Below are positions 1 through 8,082 of a stretch of 64,000 bases of DNA, piece after piece (the first letter of the stretch is position 1; every line of letters starts with the position of its first letter). The DNA comes from JAUIET01 sp045106985 (GTDB lineage Bacteria; Pseudomonadota; Gammaproteobacteria; Pseudomonadales; JAUIET01). The stretch lies in assembly GCA_045106985.1 (NCBI GenBank), contig JBGCFQ010000002.1, positions 102,614 through 166,613 of the forward strand, read 5' to 3'. The notes below the pieces were generated by a model. It saw only the letters and a list, made by a program, of their open reading frames with translations. It searched no databases and was not told where the DNA came from. A program made the position numbers and the translations under genes.

Positions 1-914
1 TAACGGCCATCTTCAGGCTTCAAAGCAACAATCGACGACAGAAAAAGATTGTCGCCTCCTCCCGGACTGCGCAATTCGGCATTCCATGGTGATCCATTAC
101 CAACGCCTATATAAAGTAAGTCCAAGTCAGGGTCATAGGCCATTGAATCCCAGACTGTCCCGCCACCGCCCAGCGTCCACCACTGACCATTCCAAGTATC
201 GGCCGCGGTTTCCATAGCATCATTTTCGAATCCCTTATCCGGGTTGCCTGGCACAGTGTGGAAACGCCAAAGCAGTCGACCAGTGACTGCGTCATAGGCT
301 GACACGTATCCACGAACGCCAAAATCAGCACCACCGTTGCCAATGATAACTTTACCCTTAACTATGCGAGGCGCTCCTGTGATCGAATACGGCTGACTTA
401 TATCAACAGTCTCGGTCTGCCACACAAGCTGACCGGATTTTGCATCTACGGCAATCAGGCGGCCATCAAAGGCACCGAAGTAAACTTTATCGCCCCACAC
501 TGCGGCGCCGCGATTTACAACATCACAGCAAGCGTAATAGCCTCTTGCGCGATCCACTTTGGGGTCAAAGCGCCACAGCTCTTGCCCAGTAGCGGCATCT
601 AGAGCGAGCATCACGCTCCAGCTCAATGTCAGGTACATTACCCCGTCAACGACAAGAGGCGTGGCTTCTAGCCCACGATTTGATCCCGTCTCTGTGAACC
701 ATGCAAGACCGAGCTTCTTAACTGTACCCTCAGAGATGGAGTCCAACGGGCTGTAACGCTGCTCGGAATAGCCACGACCATGACTAAGCCAATTTTCGGG
801 TTCAGATTCAATCCCTGTTATTCGCTCTGCGTTCACTTCCGCAGCGTTGCTATTAGCGGCATAGAAAATGAAAACAACTATTGGAGCTAATAATGAACGT
901 CTAATCAAAGCCAT
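1..914 (-). CDS. PQQ-dependent alcohol dehydrogenase, 5' part only
   Basis: Periplasmic quinoprotein dehydrogenase that would oxidise alcohols and pass electrons to a cytochrome. Only the first 304 codons are in the window; the 3' end lies beyond the left edge. Residues 1-25 form a signal peptide. The mature part shows beta-propeller repeats of the quinoprotein type (for example ALDAATGQELWRFDP at about 104-118). The vicinal cysteine pair of the family, in YYACCDVVNRG, is at about 127-137 (C129-C130). Whether a C-terminal cytochrome c domain exists, as in quinohaemoprotein dehydrogenases, cannot be seen. No pqq biosynthesis gene is nearby. The start has only a weak upstream AGGA, at long spacing. 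Confidence 0.88.
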   Translation of the reverse strand, partial: MALIRRSLLAPIVVFIFYAANSNAAEVNAERITGIESEPENWLSHGRGYSEQRYSPLDSISEGTVKKLGLAWFTETGSNRGLEATPLVVDGVMYLTLSWSVMLALDAATGQELWRFDPKVDRARGYYACCDVVNRGAAVWGDKVYFGAFDGRLIAVDAKSGQLVWQTETVDISQPYSITGAPRIVKGKVIIGNGGADFGVRGYVSAYDAVTGRLLWRFHTVPGNPDKGFENDAMETAADTWNGQWWTLGGGGTVWDSMAYDPDLDLLYIGVGNGSPWNAELRSPGGGDNLFLSSIVALKPEDGR

Positions 915-944
915 ATAAAATGCAAGTCCTGAATTCCAGATACA

Positions 945-970
945 CGAAACCCGGCCTAAGCCGGGTTTCG
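945..970 (-). terminator. Hairpin terminator after the repeat lipoprotein gene
   Basis: A perfect 11-bp inverted repeat (CGAAACCCGGC, loop of 4, then its complement) lies 49 bases after the stop of the lipoprotein gene, between it and the PQQ dehydrogenase gene. On the minus strand the stem ends in TTTCGTGT, so the U-run is short. It probably separates the two transcripts. The stem is seen; terminator function is inferred. Confidence 0.6.
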
Positions 971-1018
971 AATTGATGCAGATATGCAACAACAAAAGCG
1001 AGCGTGCCGCTTTTGTGA

Positions 1019-1480
1019 TTACTTACCGAGTTTGTCAGCACCCGCTTTGATTGCGTCAGCTGCCTTATCTTTGGCAGAATCTGCAGCATCACCAGCCATA
1101 CCTTTCGCGCCTTCAACAGCGTCTCCAGCCATGTCTTTCGCGCCGTCTACAGCGTCACCGGCCATATCTTTCGCGCCTTCAACAGCATTACCAGCCGCGT
1201 CTCCAGCTGCATCAACAGCATTGCCCGCTGCGTCAGCCGCATCAGAAGCCATATCTGAAGCACCTTCAGCTACACTACCCGCCGCATCGCCGACTGCATC
1301 AACTGCGCCTGCACCTGCATCAACAGCTGACTCAGCTGCTTCTCCTACGGCGTCAGCTGCGCTGTCCATAGTATCTTTCATTGAATCGGCGACAGATTTA
1401 CCGTCGTCTCCGCCACATGCAACCAGCGCAAGAGCTGTTACGCTACCTGCAATTAGCATTTTCAGTTGATTCTGTTTCAT
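1019..1480 (-). CDS. Small lipoprotein made of Ala/Asp-rich 11-residue repeats
   Basis: A 153-residue secreted lipoprotein. The N-terminus is a lipoprotein signal peptide with lipobox LVAC; the Cys is followed by GGDD, which favours outer-membrane sorting. The rest is low-complexity Ala, Gly, Asp and Lys with a period near 11 residues, best seen in AGDAVDGAKDM and its variants. Such 11-mers predict an amphipathic helix and recall LEA-like or apolipoprotein-like helical repeats, but the function is unknown. The ATG at 1480 was chosen over one 15 bases upstream because GGGAG lies 8 bases before it. The antisense frames are open only because of the repeat. Confidence 0.75.
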   Translation of the reverse strand: MKQNQLKMLIAGSVTALALVACGGDDGKSVADSMKDTMDSAADAVGEAAESAVDAGAGAVDAVGDAAGSVAEGASDMASDAADAAGNAVDAAGDAAGNAVEGAKDMAGDAVDGAKDMAGDAVEGAKGMAGDAADSAKDKAADAIKAGADKLGK

Positions 1481-1752
1481 TTGATTAACTCCCATTAAAA
1501 AGGTACTGAAAACTTATCATAGCCTTCGCGCCTATAATAGCGAATCCGGCCCCAAGTGCTTGCAACCCTACTGCATTTTTCAAATGTTTACCGCCCGAAG
1601 ACTAAGCAGACCTGCATTCAACGTCAGATACTAGTTTCCTGATCGCTCGAGCTTTATTATTTAATGACTCGTGTTGCGCACTCGCATACCATACCACGGC
1701 AGAACGACCTGGCAAAGCCGTGCGTCTTCGTTGTGATTGCTCAGGATATGCC

Positions 1753-2526
1753 ATGCCTCTAGATAAACGCCCAAACAGAGAACGACTGAACAAAACCATC
1801 ACGCTTTATGGCCGGAACCCTGTCTTGGAAGCGTTGAATGACAATAATCTGACCATTGATCGGCTGCACTTGGCCGATAGCAATCGCCCCGGAGCAGCAA
1901 TTAATAGCATGATCGCGTTGGCCGAACGCAGAAATGCGGATATTGCTTACCACAGTCGCAAAGAACTCAGCCGAATATCTCGCAATGGTCGGCAAGATCA
2001 GGGGGTTGCGGTGGATATTTTTTGTCCTTCCCTGAGCTACTTTGACGATTGGGTAGTGGGAGAGAAGACTCCATCCAAGCTCAAGTTAATTGTTTTGGAT
2101 GGAATAACCAACCCACAGAATTCAGGCATGATTATCAGATCATGTTACGCAGCGGGCATTGACGCGATTCTAATTGGCACCAAGGACATGGGCGCATTCA
2201 ACCCATTGCTAGTTAAAGCCAGCGCCGGCACTGCTCTGAGGGCGCCCCTAGTCTATAGTCAGGACCTGGTTGCCAGCTTAAAGGCATTGAGAGATAGGGG
2301 CGTCATCATTTGCACTTTGGCCGCAGACGCGCCGACCAGTTTGTTCCACCCAGATAGCCCGAAAAACGGGGCCTTTGTGTTTGGCAACGAAACTGACGGT
2401 GTCTCTTCTCAAATAAGGAGCATCAGTAACACGTCAGTTTCAATACCAATGCAAGGACAAGTTGAATCATTGAACGTCGCGATTAGCGCCGCCTTGGTTG
2501 CATTTCGTGTGTGCAATACAGGATAA
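1753..2526 (+). CDS. SpoU/TrmH-family RNA 2'-O-methyltransferase
   Basis: A 257-residue SPOUT-class enzyme that would transfer a methyl group from S-adenosylmethionine to a ribose 2'-OH of rRNA or tRNA. Residues 14-90 look like the SpoU substrate-binding domain. The three knotted-domain motifs follow: NPQNSGMIIRS (120-130) with the catalytic Asn/Arg, VFGNETDGVS (209-218), and IPMQGQVESLNVAISAAL (231-248). The layout resembles RlmB, but the exact target cannot be read from the sequence. The start at 1753 is preceded by AGGA at 7-10 bases. It converges with the VWA gene. Confidence 0.87.
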   Translation: MPLDKRPNRERLNKTITLYGRNPVLEALNDNNLTIDRLHLADSNRPGAAINSMIALAERRNADIAYHSRKELSRISRNGRQDQGVAVDIFCPSLSYFDDWVVGEKTPSKLKLIVLDGITNPQNSGMIIRSCYAAGIDAILIGTKDMGAFNPLLVKASAGTALRAPLVYSQDLVASLKALRDRGVIICTLAADAPTSLFHPDSPKNGAFVFGNETDGVSSQIRSISNTSVSIPMQGQVESLNVAISAALVAFRVCNTG

Positions 2527-2539
2527 CGCTTTTCTCTCT

Positions 2540-3715
2540 CTACTTGCTCAAATAAGCCATCGAGGCTTCAAGGCCTTCGATGCTCATGGGGTACATATGC
2601 CCTTCCATTATTTTCTGAGTCATACTCACAGATTGACTGTATTCCCACTGATTCGGCGGCAATGGATTGATCCAGGCAACCTTGTCATAGGTTTTCCTAA
2701 TTCGATTCATCCACACTTCACCAGCTTCTTCATTCCAGTGTTCAACGCTACCACCAGGTTGCGCAATTTCGTATGGTGACATCGATGCATCGCCAATAAA
2801 AATTACTTTATAGTCGCTGGCATAGGTGTGCAGAACTTCCAAGGTGGACGTGGTGTCATTGAACCGACGGATATTGTTCTTCCAGACAGATTCATAAATA
2901 AAATTGTGGAAATAAAAATATTCCAGATGCTTGAACTCTGTGCGCGCGGCACTGAACAACTCTTCACACACCTTAACGTGCGGGTCCATTGAGCCGCCAA
3001 CATCAAGAAACAACAATACTTTGACAGCGTTGTGCTTTTCTGGAACCATTTTAATATCGAGCATACCGGCATTTCTTGCCGTCGAACGAATTGTATCTGA
3101 CAAATCAAGCTCATCTTCAGCGCCACTGCGCGCGAATTTACGCAAACGACGCATCGCCAGTTTGATATTTCTTGTACCTAATTCAACGCTGTCGTCCAGG
3201 TTTTTAAACTCGCGCTTGTCCCAAACTTTTACGGCTTTATTGTTCTTCCCTTCGCCACCAACTCTTATGCCTTCCGGATGATATCCGCCGTGTCCGAAGG
3301 GTGATGTACCACCTGTACCTATCCATTTGTTTCCGCCTTCATGGCGTTCTTTTTGCTCTTCGAGACGTTTCTTGAACGCCTCTATGAGTTTTTCCAACCC
3401 ACCCAGGGACTCAATTTTGGCCTTCTCTTCTTCAGTAAGGTGTTTTTCAAACTCCTTGCGTAGCCAGTCCTCAGGTATCAGGGCTTCGATTATGTCATCG
3501 ACAGATTCTAGATCCTTAAAGTACAAGGAAAAAGCGCGATCAAATTTATCGTAATACTTCTCATCCTTAACAAGGCATGTACGGCTGAGAAAATAAAATT
3601 CTTCCGCATCACCGAACACCAAACGGTGCTGCAGAGCTTCGATCAAATCCATGAGTTCGCGCAACGTTACTGGTATTTCAGCATTGCGCAATCCATTGAA
3701 AAAACTGATCAACAT
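2540..3715 (-). CDS. CoxE-like VWA-domain protein
   Basis: A 391-residue protein of the CoxE-type von Willebrand A class. The N-terminal half is helical and charged, with a glycine-rich linker at about 125-150. The VWA domain carries a MIDAS-like DVGGSM near residue 239, where the usual DxSxS is DxGxS, followed by later Asp/Ser residues (IGDASMSPYE). Cytoplasmic; no signal peptide. The MoxR ATPase gene lies 45 bases upstream in the same direction. MoxR-VWA pairs act as chaperone-like systems that mature or insert cofactors into target proteins. The target here is unknown. Confidence 0.85.
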   Translation of the reverse strand: MLISFFNGLRNAEIPVTLRELMDLIEALQHRLVFGDAEEFYFLSRTCLVKDEKYYDKFDRAFSLYFKDLESVDDIIEALIPEDWLRKEFEKHLTEEEKAKIESLGGLEKLIEAFKKRLEEQKERHEGGNKWIGTGGTSPFGHGGYHPEGIRVGGEGKNNKAVKVWDKREFKNLDDSVELGTRNIKLAMRRLRKFARSGAEDELDLSDTIRSTARNAGMLDIKMVPEKHNAVKVLLFLDVGGSMDPHVKVCEELFSAARTEFKHLEYFYFHNFIYESVWKNNIRRFNDTTSTLEVLHTYASDYKVIFIGDASMSPYEIAQPGGSVEHWNEEAGEVWMNRIRKTYDKVAWINPLPPNQWEYSQSVSMTQKIMEGHMYPMSIEGLEASMAYLSK

Positions 3716-3760
3716 TGTGGCCGTTCCTTTTCTTTACTAACCCTAGCTGTGCTGCCGGTT

Positions 3761-4609
3761 CTAACGACGCTGCTCACGACGATGCATAAACGCCAGGCGT
3801 TCAAGCAAATGAACGTCCTGTTCATTCTTAACCAAGGCACCGTAAAGTGGCGGGATAGCTTTCGTGTTGTCTCGATTCTTCAGAATTTCGTCGGGGATTT
3901 CATCAGCCATTAGAAGTTTAAGCCAATCAATTAGCTCAGACGTTGACGGCTTCTTTTTCATTCCGGGTACAGATCGCACATCGAAAAATATTTCTAAAGC
4001 TTCCTTAACAAGATCTTTCTGGGCGTTAGGGTGATGCACATCAATAATCTGCTTCATGGTCTCACGATCAGGAAAATTGATGAAGTGAAAGAAGCAACGG
4101 CGCAAAAAAGCATCCGGCAATTCTTTTTCATTATTACTAGTGATAATAATGATGGGACGATGTTTGGCCTTTATGGTTTCTCCAGTTTCATAAACAAAGA
4201 ACTCCATCTTATCGAGTTCAACCAATAAATCGTTTGGAAATTCGATGTCCGCCTTATCGATTTCATCAATCAACAGCACGACTTGCTCATCTGCTGCAAA
4301 CGCCTCCCACACTTTTCCGGCTTTGATGTAATTCGATATATCGTGAACTTTATCGTCACCAAGCTGTGAGTCTCGCAGTCTTGAAACGGCGTCATATTCG
4401 TACAAGCCTTGTTGAGCTTTCGTCGTTGACTTGATATGCCACTGGTAAAGCGGTTTGCCGAGAGCCTCAGCGACTTCTTCGGCTAACATGGTCTTACCTG
4501 TGCCAGGCTCACCTTTGATCAAAAGCGGCCGTTGCAGAGTAATAGCCGCATTAACAGCTAAACTCAGATCGTCGGTCGCAACGTAGCGCTCAGTACCCTT
4601 AAACTCCAT
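3761..4609 (-). CDS. MoxR-family AAA+ ATPase
   Basis: A 282-residue AAA+ ATPase of the MoxR class. Walker A is GEPGTGKT (33-40), Walker B LLIDEID (about 113-119), and a sensor 1-like ITSNNEKELPDAFLRRC follows. Cytoplasmic. MoxR proteins form rings and work with VWA partners, and the next gene encodes one. The start is supported by AGGTGAG just upstream. This is probably the first gene of a two-gene operon with the VWA gene. Confidence 0.92.
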   Translation of the reverse strand: MEFKGTERYVATDDLSLAVNAAITLQRPLLIKGEPGTGKTMLAEEVAEALGKPLYQWHIKSTTKAQQGLYEYDAVSRLRDSQLGDDKVHDISNYIKAGKVWEAFAADEQVVLLIDEIDKADIEFPNDLLVELDKMEFFVYETGETIKAKHRPIIIITSNNEKELPDAFLRRCFFHFINFPDRETMKQIIDVHHPNAQKDLVKEALEIFFDVRSVPGMKKKPSTSELIDWLKLLMADEIPDEILKNRDNTKAIPPLYGALVKNEQDVHLLERLAFMHRREQRR

Positions 4610-4727
4610 AACTCACCTAAACTCATAAAAATACGCAGCCGAGCATTATACAGGTAAAGCAGCTTTCAGGAGTAGTTGTGAACGTTGCCGATTGTTGGGA
4701 AAATAAATCAATGGCCCCTATGCTTGA

Positions 4728-5153
4728 CTATGGCGCTTCTGCTTGGGCTGTAGAGCCTTTTTCTGAGCCGCCATCTGCCTCTGCAGCCGCCCTCTTACGT
4801 CGGGATGATACCCATAAATAGTGAACGGCTTTTGCCAGCAAAACGACTGCCAAAGCGCCAAGCGTCCACAATAGCAGTGCATTTATAGCCGGCGCCGCCT
4901 GTTCCGGTCCTTTTGACAACCAATCGAAAGGGGCAACGACCCATGCAGGGGCGTATTGGTGGCGTTCAGACTCTACCATTGCCGGCACTAATAAGAGGCA
5001 CGCAAGAATGAATCGCAGCGACAAGCTTAACCAACGCGGCCAGCTTCGAGTAAGCCGCCACGCAACTATCAGCAAACCAACCACTCCCAATAAATACACG
5101 GCCCACATGACTAAATAATCATTGCTCGCTGCCCAATCCACAAAATCTGTCAT
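4728..5153 (-). CDS. Small inner-membrane protein, family not recognised
   Basis: A 141-residue protein with three likely membrane segments, at about 12-32, 40-58 and 85-107, and a charged C-terminal tail (RRKRAAAEADGG). I do not recognise the family. The start at 5153 overlaps the ycgN stop by four bases (ATGA) and is preceded by GGTGGAG, so translation is probably coupled to ycgN. Confidence 0.6.
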   Translation of the reverse strand: MTDFVDWAASNDYLVMWAVYLLGVVGLLIVAWRLTRSWPRWLSLSLRFILACLLLVPAMVESERHQYAPAWVVAPFDWLSKGPEQAAPAINALLLWTLGALAVVLLAKAVHYLWVSSRRKRAAAEADGGSEKGSTAQAEAP

Positions 5154-5629
5154 AGCTCCACCCAAGTAATGATGTGTTCCTGCCATTCTTCCTCGTGCAC
5201 GTATTCCTCTGGAATCACACGCCCACGCACAGATACTCCGGCGTGACCGACACTTTCGCTATCGTTGGAGCAAAGCGGATGCCATTGGGGAAGTGGTAAT
5301 TCCCGCGCACGCAGCCGGTAGGCGCATGAAGCCGGCATTTCAGCCAATCGCGGTGAAGACTGCCACAACAGCCGAACATCAAGGCAAGAAGGTACCTTCT
5401 CAAGTCTCTGCGTGTAATTGCTACAGCGGCAACTCTCCAGATCCAGCAATTGGCATGCAAGTGCCGTGTAATGAAGCTCACCAGTGGCATCATCTGCTAA
5501 TTTGATTAAGCAGCACTGACCACAGCCATCACACAATGCTTCCCACTCTTCGTCATTGAGCTCAGCCAAGGGCAATTTTGCCCAGAACTCTGGACGCTGT
5601 TTTTTTGCGCTAGAGTTTTCTAATAGCAT
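5150..5629 (-). CDS. ycgN: YcgN-family cysteine-cluster protein
   Basis: A 159-residue protein of the YcgN (UPF0260) family. Eight or more conserved cysteines appear, including CDGCGQCC at 33-40, then CRCSNY and SCLDV further on, suggesting bound zinc or an iron-sulfur cluster. The function is unknown. The reading frame begins inside the 3' end of ycgL (20-base overlap), as expected for the common gammaproteobacterial ycgL-ycgN neighbourhood. Confidence 0.88.
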   Translation of the reverse strand: MLLENSSAKKQRPEFWAKLPLAELNDEEWEALCDGCGQCCLIKLADDATGELHYTALACQLLDLESCRCSNYTQRLEKVPSCLDVRLLWQSSPRLAEMPASCAYRLRARELPLPQWHPLCSNDSESVGHAGVSVRGRVIPEEYVHEEEWQEHIITWVEL

Positions 5630-5864
5630 GGTCTGCTGCTGGTGGCATCTGCAAGTAAAAACCGACTTCGTTCAACGCCAGCATCACGTCCTCTGCTTTC
5701 GCCAAGGCCAATTTTCGCTCCGCTGACAGCGCCACATTCAATACCCATTTAGGATCACCAAAACTTGTTAGCAATTCTTCCGGTACGTTTTCCAAATCGG
5801 CCTCGCTCTTAACATACAGATACGCAAACTTCATTTTTTCACTTCGGTACACACAACATTCCAT
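5610..5864 (-). CDS. ycgL: YcgL-domain protein
   Basis: An 84-residue protein matching the YcgL family from start to end: it opens with CCVYRSEKMKFAYLYV, contains the VPEELL segment, and ends with the GFYLQMPP motif. This family is widespread in gammaproteobacteria and is usually next to rnd. Its function is unknown. It begins two bases after the rnd stop, so rnd, ycgL, ycgN and the small membrane gene probably form one operon. Confidence 0.88.
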   Translation of the reverse strand: MECCVYRSEKMKFAYLYVKSEADLENVPEELLTSFGDPKWVLNVALSAERKLALAKAEDVMLALNEVGFYLQMPPAADHAIRKL

Positions 5865-5866
5865 CG

Positions 5867-7006
5867 CTAGTGTGCCCCTGCCTGCGCATCGCTAAAAAAA
5901 TTGTTGAGATCATTTAGCAAAATATTCCCTACAACATCAGCTCGCCATCCGGACAAAGAAGGCGACAATTGCCCCACTCCATGCAGGCTGTGAGTCAGTA
6001 GCATGTATTCAATGTCCTTTTTTCTGGCCAGCATCTCAGGCGCCACCTGCAATTTTTCTGCTATGGAATTTACACTTGCTCGTAATTTTTTAGATACTTT
6101 GGAATAGGCTCGGCCTGTCGGCTGAGGAAGGGCTTCAGGCAGTTCGCTTTCTGGGGCTTCACGAGCATTTCCCAGAAGCTCCAAAATTACCGAGCCGATT
6201 CTACGAAGTTGTCCCGGCGCAATGCCCTCTACGCGAGCAAGATCATCGTGCGATTTAGGCAACTGGTCAGCAATATCCCATAGAGCCTTATCCTTAAGAA
6301 TCCAGCTGCGCGGCCGATTTCTAGCGATGGCGGTTTCCTCTCGCCAGCTTGCCATTAATTGTAGGGCCAGTAATTTGCGGGGCGACAATTGCCAGGCCCG
6401 ACCTATTTTCAAGTACGCCTGCTCTGGCACTACCTCACTCGCGCCTGAGAGTTCAAGCTGCTCGCACTCATCCACCACCCATGCAAGGCGCTGTTTGGAA
6501 GTGAGACTGCCAACCATCAATTGATATATTTCAGGTAGATAAATAACATCATCGGCCGCGTATTTAATTTGCTTCTCAGAGAGTGGTCGTACTTTCCAAT
6601 CAGAACGGGTCTCACCCTTATCCAACTCTACGCCACAAAGCAGCGCTACCAGCTTTCCGTAAGACAAAGAAAAACCATAATTACAAAATGCCGCGGCAAT
6701 CTGAGTGTCAAATATTGGGCCAATTGGTTGCCCGCAATACTGCGAGAGTATTTGTAAATCTTCCGACCCAGCATGCAGCACTTTGACGACGTCGCGGTTG
6801 GTCAACAACACTGACAAGGCTTCGGCCATACCATCTATCATCGGGTCAACAAGAATAAGTTCATCTCCAGCGCGAATCTGAACCAAGCTTAGCTCTGCAT
6901 AATAGGTATCTGTGCGCATGAACTCTGTATCTAGCGCAACAAAGTCCAAGCTTAAAAAGTCTTCGCAGTGGCTACGCACCAATTTTACGTCATCTAACAA
7001 TTCCAT
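5867..7006 (-). CDS. rnd: Ribonuclease D
   Basis: A 379-residue 3'-5' exoribonuclease that trims tRNA and other structured RNA precursors. The DEDD exonuclease domain starts with LDTEFMRT (catalytic D26 and E28). Later motifs include VKVLHAGSEDL and the YAADDVIYLPEIY segment, which holds the final Tyr/Asp pair of the DEDDy class. An HRDC domain follows at about 205-285. The length is normal for the family. It lies 13 bases after recR in the same direction. Confidence 0.94.
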   Translation of the reverse strand: MELLDDVKLVRSHCEDFLSLDFVALDTEFMRTDTYYAELSLVQIRAGDELILVDPMIDGMAEALSVLLTNRDVVKVLHAGSEDLQILSQYCGQPIGPIFDTQIAAAFCNYGFSLSYGKLVALLCGVELDKGETRSDWKVRPLSEKQIKYAADDVIYLPEIYQLMVGSLTSKQRLAWVVDECEQLELSGASEVVPEQAYLKIGRAWQLSPRKLLALQLMASWREETAIARNRPRSWILKDKALWDIADQLPKSHDDLARVEGIAPGQLRRIGSVILELLGNAREAPESELPEALPQPTGRAYSKVSKKLRASVNSIAEKLQVAPEMLARKKDIEYMLLTHSLHGVGQLSPSLSGWRADVVGNILLNDLNNFFSDAQAGAH

Positions 7007-7019
7007 AGTGTGCTACCGC

Positions 7020-7622
7020 TTACATATCCAGTTGAGTGCGTCCGCTAAACGCATGAGCAAGCGTCCCACCGTCGACATACTCTAATTCGCCGCCAAGCGG
7101 CACACCATGCGCAATGCGACTTACAGCTACTCCAGAGTGCCGCAGTTGCTCAGTTATAAAGTAAGCCGTCGCTTCGCCTTCAACCGTTGGATTGGTCGCA
7201 AGAATAACTTCTTCAACCTCCTGCACACTTGAACGACTGACCAATTGCTCGATACCGATATCTTCGGGTCCTATGCCATCAATTGGTGACAGATGGCCAA
7301 GCAATACGAAATACAGTCCTCTATAACCTCCGGCTTGCTCTACCGCAATAACATCAGCAGGGGTCTCTACAACACAAATCGTTGTTCTATCACGACGCGG
7401 GTGCTGACAAATGTCGCACACAGCATTCTCAGTGAGCGTTCTGCACTCCTCACAGCGACCAACCAGGTTTGCCGCCGAAAGTAGTGTATTTGACAACTCC
7501 CTGCAGCTGTCGCGATCACGCTCTAACAGGTGCAGCGCCATTCTCTGCGCACTTTTAGGCCCTACGCCAGGCAAGCACTGCAACGAGTCAATCAATTGAT
7601 TTATGAGCGGGGAAAATGACAC
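7020..7622 (-). CDS. recR: Recombination protein RecR
   Basis: A 200-residue member of the RecFOR pathway that loads RecA at gaps. The helix-hairpin-helix CLPGVGPKSAQRMA is followed by a four-cysteine zinc finger (C-x2-C, then C-x2-C in CDICQHP) and a Toprim domain (VVETPADV, ATNPTVEGEATA). The chosen GTG at 7622 gives the family N-terminus MSFSPLINQL. An upstream TTG at 7664 would add 14 residues with no family match. Neither start has a clear ribosome site, so translation may be coupled to ebfC. Confidence 0.94.
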   Translation of the reverse strand: MSFSPLINQLIDSLQCLPGVGPKSAQRMALHLLERDRDSCRELSNTLLSAANLVGRCEECRTLTENAVCDICQHPRRDRTTICVVETPADVIAVEQAGGYRGLYFVLLGHLSPIDGIGPEDIGIEQLVSRSSVQEVEEVILATNPTVEGEATAYFITEQLRHSGVAVSRIAHGVPLGGELEYVDGGTLAHAFSGRTQLDM

Positions 7623-7693
7623 GTATTGGATCGTCGCATTGTAGTAAAAAGAGCTGTGTAACAAGAGTTAACTAAAAGCCGGATATACGGAAC

Positions 7694-8017
7694 CTAAAAA
7701 GGCATCTTAAAACCATCCGGCATTGCAATACCCCCGGTTAAGCTGCTCATTTGTTCCTGTTGGCGCAGCTCTACGCGACGCACTGCATCGTTCATCGCGG
7801 CCGCGATTAAATCCTCAAGAATTTCCTTATCCTCGGATAACAGAGACGAGTCAATATTCACTCGTTTTACGTCATGGCGGCCTGTCATTACAATTTTAAC
7901 AAGACCGGCTCCAGACTCTCCCTCTACTTCCATATTGGCAAGCTCTTGTTGCGCCTGCTGCATTTTCTCCTGCACTTCCTGTGCTTGTTTCATTAAGTCG
8001 CCCAATCCGGATTTCAT
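7694..8017 (-). CDS. ebfC: YbaB/EbfC nucleoid-associated protein
   Basis: A 107-residue DNA-binding protein of the YbaB/EbfC family. The N-terminal coiled coil (KQAQEVQEKMQQAQQELA) is followed by the beta-sheet core with the VKIVMTGRHDVKRVNID motif and the GGIAMPDGFKMPF tail. It sits between dnaX and recR, its standard place in gammaproteobacteria, 65 bases after the dnaX stop. Confidence 0.94.
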   Translation of the reverse strand: MKSGLGDLMKQAQEVQEKMQQAQQELANMEVEGESGAGLVKIVMTGRHDVKRVNIDSSLLSEDKEILEDLIAAAMNDAVRRVELRQQEQMSSLTGGIAMPDGFKMPF

Positions 8018-8082
8018 AGACTGATTCTCATTAGCTTGTTGTATTCAATGGACGCAGCAATCACAAAAGCGTCCGCCTGTAT

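Noticed and set aside
984..1469. Long plus-strand open frame opposite the repeat lipoprotein gene
   Set aside because: It exists because the Ala/Asp codon repeat of the minus-strand gene leaves all frames open; it has no ribosome site and no recognisable family.
2540..4609. MoxR/VWA genes as part of a methanol dehydrogenase locus with the PQQ gene at 1-914
   Set aside because: The PQQ dehydrogenase is separated by two other genes and a convergent gene, and the MoxR-VWA pair is a general type found outside methanol oxidation.
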